A stretch of 64,000 bases of DNA, taken from NCBI GenBank assembly GCA_038205115.1, contig JBBRCE010000026.1:1-64000 (forward strand), in the 5' to 3' direction. Shown one piece after another: positions 1 through 9,421 of this stretch. Origin of the DNA: JBBRCE01 sp038205115 (lineage in GTDB: Bacteria > Planctomycetota > Planctomycetia > Pirellulales > JBBRCE01). A program made the position numbers and the translations under genes. Position 1 is the first letter of the stretch, and each line of letters starts with the position of its first letter. The notes beneath the pieces are model-generated. The model was not told where the DNA came from. It saw only the letters and a program-made list of their open reading frames with translations, and searched no databases.

Positions 1-454
1 AACCCGCGCCGACGCTGTTGATCGACAATTCCGCGTAGCCCGTTGCCGCGTCTGCTGGTCAGCAACCCTCTCACACAATTCCCGCGCTACCGCTCCGCGC
101 CCACAGCAAATAACCTACAATTCAGCCCGTGAACGGTTACATTCTTTCAACTCCCTTGAAATACTGTTGCTAATTAAGATGCGTTTGCCGTGGCTTATGG
201 GGTCATTTCTCATGGCGCAAGACACCGAGTCTGCCGTCCCCTTGGCGGCACGGTTGCGCGGTGTAGGTCGCCGTTGGCAACAACTTCCCCGCGAGACGCC
301 GCTGAGGACTGTGTTTTCTGCCTGCGTGCGCGGTCTGAACAATGCCTCGTGGCTCCAATTGCCGCAGTCAATTCACACGGAAAACCCGCCCGGGAGTTGC
401 CGTTTGCCGCGCGGCCAATCAAGATAAGGGGAACTTCATTCTCGGAGATTCCAC
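1..454. other. Leading intergenic stretch, no gene assigned
   Basis: No gene is convincing here. Plus-strand frame 2 is open up to 427, but its translation lacks a recognisable family, signal peptide or Shine-Dalgarno site, and minus-strand frames are also open over part of it, as is usual for GC-rich DNA. The last part holds the ribosome-binding site of the S41 protease gene (GGAG at 444-447). A gene ending just left of the window cannot be excluded. Confidence 0.5.
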
Positions 455-3400
455 TTGATAATTCGATCTTGCACTTGGGTTGCCGTCGCAATCCTCTTGG
501 CCGTGCCAACTCTATGCCGTGCTGACGCCAAATTATTAAGGCATCCCACCTATGCCGACGGTCGCGTGGCGTTCAGCTATCTGGGCGATATTTGGTTGGC
601 CAAGGACGACGGCTCGGCGGTGGAACGTATCACCACGCATCGCGCACGGGACGTCTATCCGCGATTCTCGCCCGACGGCTCGCAGATTGCTTTTTCGTCG
701 AATCGCGAGGGCAACTACGACGTCTATGTGGTTTCGGCCAAGGGCGGCAAGCCGCGGCAATTGACGTTTCATAGTGCCGACGATTTTGTCACGGGCTGGA
801 CGCCCGACGGCAAACGCATTCTATTCAGTTCTACACGCGGCAACGGCGCGTTCCCGAGTGTCGCCACGCTGTTCACCATCTCCGTGGACGGCGGCATGGA
901 GCAGCCGGTGCCCACCGATTGGGGTTCGTGGGGCAGTTATTCGCCCGACGGCGCCAAATTGGCGTTTACGCGGCATCCCGGCGTGTGGTCGCGAAAACAC
1001 TATCGCGGCAGCTATAGCGCCGACCTCTGGCTGATGGATGTGGGCGAAAAGACATTTACTCGGCTGGGCGGCGACGATTACGCCGGCAATTGCCTGTGGC
1101 CGATGTACGGTCACGATGGCGACATTTACTTTGTGGCCGATCGATTAGCCGACGAGAAGCACGTCAAGTTTGGCGGCGCCGAGGTGATGAAGAGCGCCAA
1201 CAACATCTGGAAGATTCCGCAGGGCGGCGGCACGCCGGTGCAGGTTACGCATCACACCAGCGGCAACCTGTTTTTTCCCAGTATGTCCGCGGACGGCAAA
1301 ACCATCGTTTATGAAGAGAGTTTCGGAATTCGAAAACTCGATCTGGCCAGCGGCAAGAGCACCGAGATCAAGCTTGAAATTTTGTCCGACTCCAAGGAGA
1401 ACGATGTCCAACTGAAAAGTATCGAAAGTGAAACCGAGGATTTTAGTCTTTCGCCCTCCACGCGGCGCGCTGCGATTGGCGCGCATGGCGAAATCTTTAC
1501 CATTGCCACCGATCGCGGCGACGTGCATCGCGTGACCGAAACACCGTGGCGCGAGCAACGCCCACGCTGGTCGCCCAATGGCAAGTGGATTGCCTTTGTT
1601 TCCGATCGCAGCGGACGCGAAGAAATCTGGTTGGCCGACGAGCTCGGAAACAATCTCAAACAGATTAGCGATGCGGATTGCGATAAACAGTCGATCCAGT
1701 GGTCGCCCAAGTCCGATCTGCTAGCCTGGTCCGGATCGGATCACAAACTCCGCACCGTCGATATCGAAAAAAACAAGACTGAGGTTGTCGTCAGCAGCGA
1801 TGTGGGTCCGATTAGCTACGCGCAATTTTCGCCGGATCAGCAGTGGATTTCGTATTCTAAGCAAGACGCCCTGCTGCGCTCGCAGGTGTTTGTAAAGCCA
1901 TTGGCTGGCGGCGAAGAACATGTGATTGCATCCAAGGAATTTCTGGTTGCCACCGGGGCGCGTTGGACGCCCGATGGCAAACGGCTTGTCTTGCTCGGCG
2001 GTGTCGGCACGCCTGCCATGTCGGCATTGAACCGGACCACGCTGCAACTCTACAGCATCCTGCTGACGCGCACTGAAAAGCGGCCGACCGATCGCGATGT
2101 TGATACCGAGGCGCAAGCCCAAGCAGCCGTCGAAGCCGCCCGTGGCCTGCTGGGCACGGGTATCAAAGTCCCTGTAAGAATCGACGTGAAGATCGACTGG
2201 GACGGAATCGACCGCCGCGTGAAACAGCTTTCGCACGTTTCCGGATCGGTGTCGTTGGTTGTCCCGTCGCCGGATGGCAAAACCTATGCGTTTGTGGCCA
2301 GCAGCGGCGGCGACGAATCGACCGGCGGTCCGGGGCTTTACACGGTCAATGAGGACGGATCGCGGCAAACCAGCGTCATTCAAGAAAGTCTTTCACGCAC
2401 CACGGAAGCCACGGTAGCGCCGCGAACCAGCGGCGGCATCCACGATCCGCAATGGTCCAAGACGGGGCGCAGCATTTTCTTTTTGCAAAGCGGTAACATC
2501 TATTCCGTCAGCGTCGCTGGAACTGCGGCCGACGATGGCGACGCTGCTGCGCTGATTGCCAAATTGGCAACCGCTCGGTCGGGCGAACCATCCGTGGCGT
2601 CGGCGTCGGCCGGCGCAACGCCACGCAAAGTTGTCTTTACGGCCCGGCTGGAAATTGACCTGGCGGCCGAGCGTCGACAAATTTTCGACGAAGCCTGGCG
2701 TGTGATGCGCAATCGTTTTTACGATCCCAAGATGCACGGAGTCGATTGGGATGCCGCCAAAGCAACCTACGAGCCGCTGCTCGAACATGTGGCCGATGCG
2801 GAAGAACTGCATACGGTGCTCAGTCAAATGATTGGCGAGTTGAATGCCTCGCATACCGGCGTGTCCGGCAGCATTGCCTTTGAAGCTGGCCAGGAGCGGA
2901 CGCATACGAACTATCCAGGGTTCGATTTGGAACCGGATGAATCCGGTTATTACAAAGTCGCGGCCATTTATAAGCAGGGGCCCGCCGATCACGACTACGT
3001 CAAACTGGCGGTCGGAAATTTCATTTTGGACGTCAACGGCAAGCCGCTCAAAACGAGTGATAACTACTGGAAGGCATTCAATTTGATTCCGGGTCGGAGG
3101 TTCGAGTTCAGCATCAATTCCAAACCGGCCACCGCCGGCGCGTGGAAGGTGCGGCTCGAGCCATTTTCGTCATTGTCGCAAAGCAATCTGCAATACGACC
3201 GCTGGGTGGAAAACTGTCAGACGCAAGTTGATACGCTTTCGAACCACGAAGTGGGTTATCTGCACATCAAGTCAATGAATGCGGCGGCGCTGCAAAAGTT
3301 TCAGCGCGATCTGCTCGACAATCTCGGCAAAAAGGCCCTGATTATCGACGAGCGTTTTAACGGCGGCGGCGGGATCGATCAAGAACTGCTCAGTATCTTG

Positions 3401-3802
3401 GTGCAACGCCGTTATTACCAGAGCTACCGCTACCGCGATTCGATCGAAATCAAACGGCCCGCGCAAGCGTTCATCGGACCGATGGCGGTGCTGCAAAACG
3501 AACGCTCGGCGAGCAACGCCGAAATGTTCCCAGATGGATTTCGCGAACTGGGACTGGGGCAAGTCGTCGGCGTCCCTACCATGGGCGCGGTGATTGGCAC
3601 CAACTCCTACCGATTGATCGACGGCTCCACGATTCGTACGCCTGGCGTCGGCGTTTACACGGCCAAGGGCGAGAGCTTAGAAAACTACGGTGTTCCGCCA
3701 GATGTCAAAGTTGATAACCTGCCTGCGGACTTCCTGAGCGGCAAAGATCGGCAGATCGAAGCGGCACTCAAAGTTCTCGACGATCAGCGAAAAAAACCGT
3801 AG
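455..3802 (+). CDS. Tricorn-like S41 family serine protease, secreted
   Basis: Large (1115 aa) peptidase of the tricorn type. Seen: a signal peptide at residues 1-24 (hydrophobic core, cleavage after LCRA), WD40-like/PD40 propeller blades over roughly residues 28-660 (repeated 'SPDGxxIAF' phrases), a helical segment from about 745, the SH pair at Ser799-His800 (NASHTG), a PDZ-like region around 830-905, the nucleophile motif SASNAEMF (Ser1018/Ser1020) and the final glutamate in LENYGVPPD. These match the catalytic Ser/His, Ser and Glu positions known for tricorn protease. In this family the propellers gate oligopeptides to the active site; here the protein is probably periplasmic. The start is a TTG with GGAG 7 nt upstream. 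It stands alone, followed after 90 bp by an unrelated gene. Confidence 0.9.
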   Translation: MIIRSCTWVAVAILLAVPTLCRADAKLLRHPTYADGRVAFSYLGDIWLAKDDGSAVERITTHRARDVYPRFSPDGSQIAFSSNREGNYDVYVVSAKGGKPRQLTFHSADDFVTGWTPDGKRILFSSTRGNGAFPSVATLFTISVDGGMEQPVPTDWGSWGSYSPDGAKLAFTRHPGVWSRKHYRGSYSADLWLMDVGEKTFTRLGGDDYAGNCLWPMYGHDGDIYFVADRLADEKHVKFGGAEVMKSANNIWKIPQGGGTPVQVTHHTSGNLFFPSMSADGKTIVYEESFGIRKLDLASGKSTEIKLEILSDSKENDVQLKSIESETEDFSLSPSTRRAAIGAHGEIFTIATDRGDVHRVTETPWREQRPRWSPNGKWIAFVSDRSGREEIWLADELGNNLKQISDADCDKQSIQWSPKSDLLAWSGSDHKLRTVDIEKNKTEVVVSSDVGPISYAQFSPDQQWISYSKQDALLRSQVFVKPLAGGEEHVIASKEFLVATGARWTPDGKRLVLLGGVGTPAMSALNRTTLQLYSILLTRTEKRPTDRDVDTEAQAQAAVEAARGLLGTGIKVPVRIDVKIDWDGIDRRVKQLSHVSGSVSLVVPSPDGKTYAFVASSGGDESTGGPGLYTVNEDGSRQTSVIQESLSRTTEATVAPRTSGGIHDPQWSKTGRSIFFLQSGNIYSVSVAGTAADDGDAAALIAKLATARSGEPSVASASAGATPRKVVFTARLEIDLAAERRQIFDEAWRVMRNRFYDPKMHGVDWDAAKATYEPLLEHVADAEELHTVLSQMIGELNASHTGVSGSIAFEAGQERTHTNYPGFDLEPDESGYYKVAAIYKQGPADHDYVKLAVGNFILDVNGKPLKTSDNYWKAFNLIPGRRFEFSINSKPATAGAWKVRLEPFSSLSQSNLQYDRWVENCQTQVDTLSNHEVGYLHIKSMNAAALQKFQRDLLDNLGKKALIIDERFNGGGGIDQELLSILVQRRYYQSYRYRDSIEIKRPAQAFIGPMAVLQNERSASNAEMFPDGFRELGLGQVVGVPTMGAVIGTNSYRLIDGSTIRTPGVGVYTAKGESLENYGVPPDVKVDNLPADFLSGKDRQIEAALKVLDDQRKKP

Positions 3803-3892
3803 TCGGTTCGTTCGTCAATCCTTGCGACGGAACTCACGTACGTCGATAATGGTGGATTGGGGTCGATTCTCTGGCTCGATGCGATTTTCGCC

Positions 3893-5548
3893 ATGCCTGA
3901 AGCAAAATTCAACGCCTACACTCAGTGGCTTGGTATTCCGCCGGAGGAATTACCGCCGACGCATTATCGCCTGCTCGGCGTGGCGGCATCAGAATCGAAT
4001 CCACAAGCGATCGACGTCGCCGCGCGCAAGCTCGCCGCGCTGGTCAAGAGCAAAGCGGTTGAACCCTATGTCGGCGCTGCCAAGAAAATACTGATCGAGT
4101 TGGCTGCAGCGCGCACATGTTTGCTCGACCCAGACACCAGGGCCGAATACGACAAGTCATTGCCGGAAGTCTCCGCCAGCGCAAAGTCCAGGCCGTCGGG
4201 CGGTGCGCCGCCCAAGCGTGCAATTCCGACGCGACCCAACGCTCAGCCACCGCGGCGTACATCCGCAAACGCGCCGATACCGTCAGCAATTCCGTCAGCA
4301 ATACCTGCGCCGATACCGGCAGAAATACCTGCGCCCATCCGCAGTGGCGCGCCACCCGTGCTGGAAGCGGGAAATTCGCTGCCCTTTGATGACGTTGACT
4401 TCATCGCCGCGGTGCCCAGTTCCGCAAGCAGCAAGATCGGAAGTTCGGGCCCGCGCAAGCCGATGGTCGCGGCGGCGGCGACTTCGCAGCGTAAACCGGC
4501 GGGCGGCGCGGCGGGCACGTCGGCCAATCACGCGTCCCAGCCGGTGCTTTCGCGAAAAGAAAAGGCCAAGCGGACCAATCGCATGGCACTCTTTGCCACC
4601 GGCGGGATGTGCCTGCTCGGGCTCATCATTGTGGCCGTAATGTTGCTGCGCGGCGGTAACTCCGCGCCCGTGGCGGCCGTGGAAAATAAGCTTAAATCCT
4701 CTTCGGCCGAAAAGCCGAAAGTTGCGGATTCGTCGTCGAAGCCGGCCACCGCAGGCGCGAAGCCGACGGCGGCCACGCAAAAAATCGCCCCGCTTCCGGC
4801 CGTAACCGAGGAAACACCGAGCACACTGTTCGAGGCAATCGATGCCAACGTCAGCGCTGCCGATATGACCAAGTTGTTGGATGGACCTGCGGCTCAGTTC
4901 ATCGATGCGCAAGACCGCAACCGCAATAATCGCACGCCGCTGCGGATGGCGGTCAAGCGGGGACGCGTCGATCTGGTCAAGCTTCTGATCCAACATCGCG
5001 CGAACGTGAACCTCGGCGATGAGTGGGGCGAAACACCGTTGATGAGCGCGGCCCAGAGCGGCGATCTAACGATGGTTGCGGCGCTGCTTGAAGCCAAAGC
5101 TTCGATCAATGCGCAAACACGTATTTATATCGCCGGCGACGGGCCTGATTCTCAGCCGGAAGGTATCACCGCCTTGGCTTTGGCGGCTTCGCACGGAAAG
5201 ACCGATGTCGTTAAACTGTTGATCGAAAAAGGCAGTCCAACTGTAGACTTGGGCAACGTCGAAGGCGTCACACCGTTGATGGTGGCTGCGTGGAAGGGCT
5301 ATCCCGACGTGGTGAAAGAGTTGCTGGCCGCCGGTGCTAATTGCAACTATGCCGATCGCCGCGGCGAAACGGTGCTGATGTTTGCCGTCGACGGCCAAAA
5401 TCTGCCCGTCGTCGATCTCTTGCTGCGGGCAGGCGCCAAGACCGATGTTTCCGCCCGTAGCGGCGTGAGTGTCAAATCAATGGCGGACGATATCGGCAAC
5501 GCCGAAATCATCAAGCGATTATCCGAGGGCAACGGCCCCGCGTCGTAA
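3893..5548 (+). CDS. J-like domain / single TM / ankyrin-repeat protein
   Basis: 551 aa. Residues 1-85 hold a planctomycete-type J-like domain ('WLGIPPEELPPTHYRLLG'), which resembles a DnaJ helix bundle but has no HPD tripeptide, so it is unlikely to stimulate an Hsp70. Residues about 95-225 are a Pro/Ala/Ser-rich linker, 231-253 form one transmembrane helix, 255-310 are again low complexity, and 316-546 contain four to five ankyrin repeats ('TPLMSAAQSGDLTMVAALLEA' type). The layout suggests a cytoplasmic J-like head and a periplasmic or membrane-proximal ankyrin scaffold for protein-protein contacts. The ATG at 3893 was chosen because homologues begin a few residues before the WLGIPP motif; a TTG at 3857 is an alternative. 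Partner proteins are unknown. Confidence 0.75.
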   Translation: MPEAKFNAYTQWLGIPPEELPPTHYRLLGVAASESNPQAIDVAARKLAALVKSKAVEPYVGAAKKILIELAAARTCLLDPDTRAEYDKSLPEVSASAKSRPSGGAPPKRAIPTRPNAQPPRRTSANAPIPSAIPSAIPAPIPAEIPAPIRSGAPPVLEAGNSLPFDDVDFIAAVPSSASSKIGSSGPRKPMVAAAATSQRKPAGGAAGTSANHASQPVLSRKEKAKRTNRMALFATGGMCLLGLIIVAVMLLRGGNSAPVAAVENKLKSSSAEKPKVADSSSKPATAGAKPTAATQKIAPLPAVTEETPSTLFEAIDANVSAADMTKLLDGPAAQFIDAQDRNRNNRTPLRMAVKRGRVDLVKLLIQHRANVNLGDEWGETPLMSAAQSGDLTMVAALLEAKASINAQTRIYIAGDGPDSQPEGITALALAASHGKTDVVKLLIEKGSPTVDLGNVEGVTPLMVAAWKGYPDVVKELLAAGANCNYADRRGETVLMFAVDGQNLPVVDLLLRAGAKTDVSARSGVSVKSMADDIGNAEIIKRLSEGNGPAS

Positions 5549-5789
5549 ATCCCCGCCGTTGCAACGTTATTCTCGCCGGATAAAATGCTGAATCGCGTCG
5601 TCAACCGCTCGGCCGTTCACTTCCGGCTGCAGGCTCGCCGCGCGACGCTATGGAGTCTGGTCAAGAGGGGTCGTCGCGGCGTCGAGCGTCGGCGATTGAA
5701 GGAGTTGCCCCTTTCGTCATTGAGCAATTTCCGCGACAATCGGCGGTTTGGACACGGCATGGCAGAAATGCTCCGGGATTTACGTGATT

Positions 5790-6332
5790 ATGAAGACGCG
5801 TTCGACGACGATACTCAGTGTTCGCCACGGCGGAAAAGTGGCGATCGGCGGTGATGGCCAGGTGACCATGGGCAGCGCCGTGATGAAGGCCGACGCCATG
5901 AAGATCCGCCGACTGGCCGATGGCAAAGTGCTGACCGGATTTGCCGGCAGCGCGGCGGACGCATTCGCCTTACTGGAGCGATTCGAGGCCAAGCTGAAAG
6001 ACTATCCGTCGAACGTTCCGCGTGCGGCCACCGAACTGGCTAAAGATTGGCGAACGGATCGCGCGCTGCGAAGGCTGGAAGCCTTGTTGGCGGTTGTCGA
6101 CGCGCGATCGACGCTGCTCATTTCCGGAACTGGCGATGTGATCCAGCCCACGGATGGCGTTTTGGGCATTGGATCGGGCGGTAGTTTTGCGGTGGCCGCC
6201 GCCCGCGCGTTGATTGCGCACTCGTCGCTCTCGGCGGCTGAAATTGTTCGCAAGTCGCTGGAAATTGCGGCTGGCATTTGCATTTACACCAATACCAACA
6301 TCGTTGTCGAGGAGTTATCGTGCCTGAGTTAA
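5790..6332 (+). CDS. hslV: ATP-dependent protease subunit HslV (ClpQ)
   Basis: Proteolytic subunit of the HslVU (ClpQY) complex, a two-ring hexameric threonine protease. The 180-aa product aligns by eye over its length with E. coli HslV: 'STTILSVRH', 'GGDGQVTMGSAVMK', 'ELAKDWRTDRALRRLEALL', 'GDVIQP', 'IGSGG' and 'ICIYTN'. The catalytic Thr lies inside a five-residue extension (MKTRS|TT), so a short propeptide must be removed, unlike E. coli where only Met precedes it. The start at 5790 gives this extension; further upstream starts would add non-conserved sequence. It overlaps hslU by 13 nt, so the two subunits are translationally coupled. Confidence 0.96.
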   Translation: MKTRSTTILSVRHGGKVAIGGDGQVTMGSAVMKADAMKIRRLADGKVLTGFAGSAADAFALLERFEAKLKDYPSNVPRAATELAKDWRTDRALRRLEALLAVVDARSTLLISGTGDVIQPTDGVLGIGSGGSFAVAAARALIAHSSLSAAEIVRKSLEIAAGICIYTNTNIVVEELSCLS

Positions 6333-7654
6333 CTCCGCGCGAAATCGTGGCCGAATTGGATCGTCATATCATCGGCCAGAAGGCGGCCAAGCGCGCGGTG
6401 GCCATTGCGGTCCGCAATCGCTGGCGTCGGCAAAATTTGCCCGAAGAAATGCGTCGCGATGTGGCGCCCAAAAATATTTTGATGATTGGTCCTACGGGCG
6501 TAGGCAAAACGGAAATCGCCCGGCGTCTGGCGCGACTGACCAACGCACCCTTCATCAAGGTCGAAGCCACCAAGTATACGGAAGTGGGCTACTACGGCCG
6601 TGACGTCGAAAGCATGGTTCGCGAACTGGTCGAAAATGCTATTACGCTAGTACAGGCCAACGAACGCAAAACGGTAGAGCCTGACGCACACCGCCGCGTG
6701 GAAGAGCGATTGCTCGACATGCTCGCGCCGCCGCCCGTGGCTTACGACGCCGCCATCGAAAGCGCAAACGCGCCCGATCGCCACGAGCGTACTCGCGAAA
6801 AAATGCGATCCATGCTGCACACCGGCGAATTGGATTCTCGCAAGGTCGAGATGAACATCGAGCAAAAATCCACGCCCATGATGTTTACGGGCATAGGCTT
6901 GGAGCAGATGGACGTCGATCTGCAAGGCATGTTCGAGAAGATTATGCCCAAGAACAGTGTGCGCCGGGAATTGACCGTGGCCGAAGCGCGTAAGCTGATG
7001 TTCGAACAAGAGTGCGAGGCGCTGATCAACCAGGAAAAAGTCCACGCCGCCGCCATCGATCTGGCCGAAAATCTCGGCATCATCTTTTTAGATGAGATCG
7101 ATAAGATCGTCGCCAGCGACGGCAAAGGCGCCGATGTCTCGCGGCAGGGTGTACAGCGCGATCTACTGCCAATTGTCGAAGGCACAACCGTGCAAACCAA
7201 GTACGGTTACGTGAAGACCGACCACGTGTTGTTCGTGGCCGCCGGCGCGTTTCATCGCGCCAAGCCCAGCGAACTGATGCCGGAACTACAAGGGCGCTTT
7301 CCCATTCGTGTCGAACTGCAGGATCTGACGCAAGACGATTTTGTTCGCATCCTGACCGAGCCAAAAAGCGCGCTTACCAAGCAATACACCGCGCTGCTCG
7401 GCACCGAAGGCGTGCAGTTGGATTTCACCGAAGATGCGATTGCCTCGCTGGCGTCGTATGCGTTTCGGGTCAATCAGACCACTCAAAACATTGGCGCTCG
7501 GCGGTTGTATACCATTATGGAACGACTGGTCGAAGAAATCAGCTTCGAAGCGCCGGACATGAAAATGGGGCGGGTGGAAGTCAACGCGGCGTATGTAAAT
7601 CAGCGGCTGGAAGAACTGAGCCAGGATGAAGACCTGAGCAAGTTCATCTTGTAA
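6320..7654 (+). CDS. hslU: HslU ATPase subunit (ClpY)
   Basis: AAA+ unfoldase that feeds substrates to HslV. 444 aa, normal length. Seen: 'PREIVAELDRHIIGQ' N-terminus, Walker A GPTGVGKT at residues 57-64, the intermediate (I) domain at about 110-230, Walker B IIFLDEID, the sensor region 'GAFHRAKPSELMPELQGRFP', and the C-terminal tail LSKFIL, which in this family docks into HslV to activate it. The GTG start at 6320 is supported by GAGGAG at 6309-6314 with a 5-nt spacer and by the conserved N-terminus. The gene begins inside the end of hslV. Confidence 0.97.
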   Translation: MPELTPREIVAELDRHIIGQKAAKRAVAIAVRNRWRRQNLPEEMRRDVAPKNILMIGPTGVGKTEIARRLARLTNAPFIKVEATKYTEVGYYGRDVESMVRELVENAITLVQANERKTVEPDAHRRVEERLLDMLAPPPVAYDAAIESANAPDRHERTREKMRSMLHTGELDSRKVEMNIEQKSTPMMFTGIGLEQMDVDLQGMFEKIMPKNSVRRELTVAEARKLMFEQECEALINQEKVHAAAIDLAENLGIIFLDEIDKIVASDGKGADVSRQGVQRDLLPIVEGTTVQTKYGYVKTDHVLFVAAGAFHRAKPSELMPELQGRFPIRVELQDLTQDDFVRILTEPKSALTKQYTALLGTEGVQLDFTEDAIASLASYAFRVNQTTQNIGARRLYTIMERLVEEISFEAPDMKMGRVEVNAAYVNQRLEELSQDEDLSKFIL

Positions 7655-7681
7655 AGTTTGCGTGTTGCGATCTGCGGCGGG

Positions 7682-8134
7682 TTAGCGATAGGCGTCGATA
7701 TATTGAAACCTGCCGCCGCGTTTGAGGATTTTTACGCCTTCAGCGTCAAATTCAATCACACAATCGCGCTCGTGGATATTCACGCTTACTCCCTTAGCGT
7801 GTAAAAGTTCCACCGCTTCCTTTTCCGTCTCCAGCGAAAGACCTTCCGGCCGGCTTCTCTGGCTGCGCACGATAAACGTAACCTTGTCGAACGTGGCAGC
7901 CGCGCCATCGATTTTCAAGCGAAAGATGCCGCGCGACGTCTCCAGCACAACCGTGCATTGCTTGCCATCGTCGGATACTTTCTGCGAAACGATCGTCACT
8001 GGCATCGCGTCGCCCGGATTTTTGCCAACGAGGTCGGCGGCAACCGCTCGGCCGCCAAGCAATAGCGTTAACAATGCGGCCACAATCAGCAACCGGGTTC
8101 GGTAGGCGATCGCACGGAGTTTAACAGTGTTCAC
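7682..8134 (-). CDS. Secreted protein of unknown function
   Basis: 150 aa. The N-terminus is a clear signal peptide (basic residues, a Leu/Ala/Val-rich core, then GRAVAAD with cleavage after AVA). The mature part of about 120 aa has alternating beta-prone segments and no cysteine pair or catalytic motif that I recognise. The GTG at 8134 was chosen because it puts the signal peptide at the start; an ATG at 8311 would add 59 residues with no signal character and would run into the promoter of the divergent gene. It converges with hslU, 27 bp away. Confidence 0.65.
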   Translation of the reverse strand: MNTVKLRAIAYRTRLLIVAALLTLLLGGRAVAADLVGKNPGDAMPVTIVSQKVSDDGKQCTVVLETSRGIFRLKIDGAAATFDKVTFIVRSQRSRPEGLSLETEKEAVELLHAKGVSVNIHERDCVIEFDAEGVKILKRGGRFQYIDAYR

Positions 8135-8314
8135 ATGCGTCTCGGCAGTTGTTGGGCGGAGTGAAAAGCGTATGCCTATCGTAGCAAATCCAACGTCTTC
8201 GAAGCGATCAGCCGCCTTAACCGCTTGCTTGCTAACCGCAAAGTGAAGGCGTAGCATGAGACACGACGCACGCTCAATTTTACACCTCCTGCCCTCCACC
8301 GCCGAGTCCATCCG

Positions 8315-9064
8315 ATGAAAGTCTGCGTTTTCGCCGTTGCTGCCGCATTGTCGTTGGGGCCTGTTTTACACGCCGCCGATCTGCCAAAGGTTCCGGAGAA
8401 GTCGCTGGCCGTGAAAAAGGAACTGTTGTTTTCGGACGACTTCGAATCCGCGGAGCCCGCCAAGCCGTGGCATAAAGTCGTGCCGACTTTCACTTTTGAA
8501 AAAGGCCTGCTCAAGGGCACGCAGACGCGTGATAAAGAGGTGCCTGCAGCCGATGGCAAACCGGCCAGCACCGCACATGCAGCGGTTCAGGGCTTGGACG
8601 TTCCGACAAAGAATTGCGTAGTTGAGGTCAAGATTCGATTCGAAGGCGCTTCGATGATCGATGTCGAATTCGACGACCGCCAATATCAAGGCTCGCATTA
8701 CGGCCATATCTGCCGAGCGCAGGCGAAACTGACCGGCGTGACGATGATTGACGAGCGCGACGGCTCGATGAAAAACGAAATCTACGCAATGAAAGACCCG
8801 GCGAAAAAAGCCGAACGCGCGAAACTGCTCGTTGGCAAAAGCGTCACTTACCCAGCAAAACTCGAAGCCGCAAAATGGTACACGATGGTGGTCGAGGTTG
8901 TTGGCGACGAGATGCGCGTGACCATTGACGGAAAGCCGGCCGGCTATTTGAAATCGTCGGGCATCAGTCACGAAACAAAAAGCAAGATCGAGTTGGGCGT
9001 GGCTGGCAAGGACGGACTGTTCGATGATATCAAAGTCTGGAATGCCGAACCGGCCAAAAACTGA
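8315..9064 (+). CDS. Secreted lectin-like (DUF1080/LamG-type) protein
   Basis: 249 aa with a signal peptide (residues 1-20, cleavage near LHAADL). The mature protein has the pattern of a concanavalin-like jelly-roll of the DUF1080/LamG type: 'LLFSDDFES' near the start, a 'VVEVKIRFEGASMIDVEFDD' strand pair, 'KWYTMVVEVVGDEMRVTIDGKPAGYLKSSG' near the end, and a closing 'GLFDDIKVW' strand. Such domains bind or act on carbohydrates in planctomycetes, but no catalytic residues can be assigned here. Start ATG at 8315 with only a weak upstream purine stretch. It is divergent from the small secreted protein at 7682-8134. Confidence 0.75.
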   Translation: MKVCVFAVAAALSLGPVLHAADLPKVPEKSLAVKKELLFSDDFESAEPAKPWHKVVPTFTFEKGLLKGTQTRDKEVPAADGKPASTAHAAVQGLDVPTKNCVVEVKIRFEGASMIDVEFDDRQYQGSHYGHICRAQAKLTGVTMIDERDGSMKNEIYAMKDPAKKAERAKLLVGKSVTYPAKLEAAKWYTMVVEVVGDEMRVTIDGKPAGYLKSSGISHETKSKIELGVAGKDGLFDDIKVWNAEPAKN

Positions 9065-9100
9065 TCGGTGCCCGCAGTGCGTGAATGCTCAATTCGGCAG

Positions 9101-9325
9101 CTACCAGAACCGCGCCAACAATAAGATCAGCAGCAGCCAGATCATCGACCCGGCGCTCTCCAACGCTGTCCAGGTTTTGAGCGTCTGTGTGACGCTCATT
9201 CCGAGAACCTCCTTCACCAGCCAAAAACCGCCATCGTTGACGTGCGATAGAACCAGCGAGCCAGATCCCATCGCCAGCACAAACCATTCGGGGCGCACAC
9301 CCGAGGTCGCCACCAGCGGCAGGAC
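9101..9325 (-). pseudogene. C-terminal remnant of a gluconate:H+ symporter (GntT/GntP family)
   Basis: About 75 codons that read like the last transmembrane region of Gnt-family permeases: 'VLPLVATSG' followed by 'MGSGSLVLSHVNDGGFWLVKE', 'SVTQTLKTWTALES' and a final hydrophobic helix ending at a stop. The SHVNDGGFWLVK segment is characteristic of this family, whose members are about 440 aa with 12 or more helices. Upstream of about 9325 the reading frame has no permease sequence, so roughly five sixths of the gene is missing. This is a degraded or deleted copy and almost certainly non-functional. Confidence 0.75.
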
Positions 9326-9421
9326 ATTGATCGGGCAAGTCCAGCTTGCGGTTTGCCGTTCTGGTTGAAAAACAGAAGTCGGCAATTATTATGGAATCGG
9401 TGGGAGCAATTCCACTGAATG

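Noticed and set aside
2..427. Open plus-strand frame before the first gene
   Set aside because: No ribosome-binding site, no recognisable domain, and frames on the opposite strand are open too; chance opening in GC-rich DNA is more likely.
8135..8311. N-terminal extension of the secreted protein at 7682-8134
   Set aside because: It would bury the signal peptide 60 residues inside the protein and overlap the promoter region of the divergent gene.
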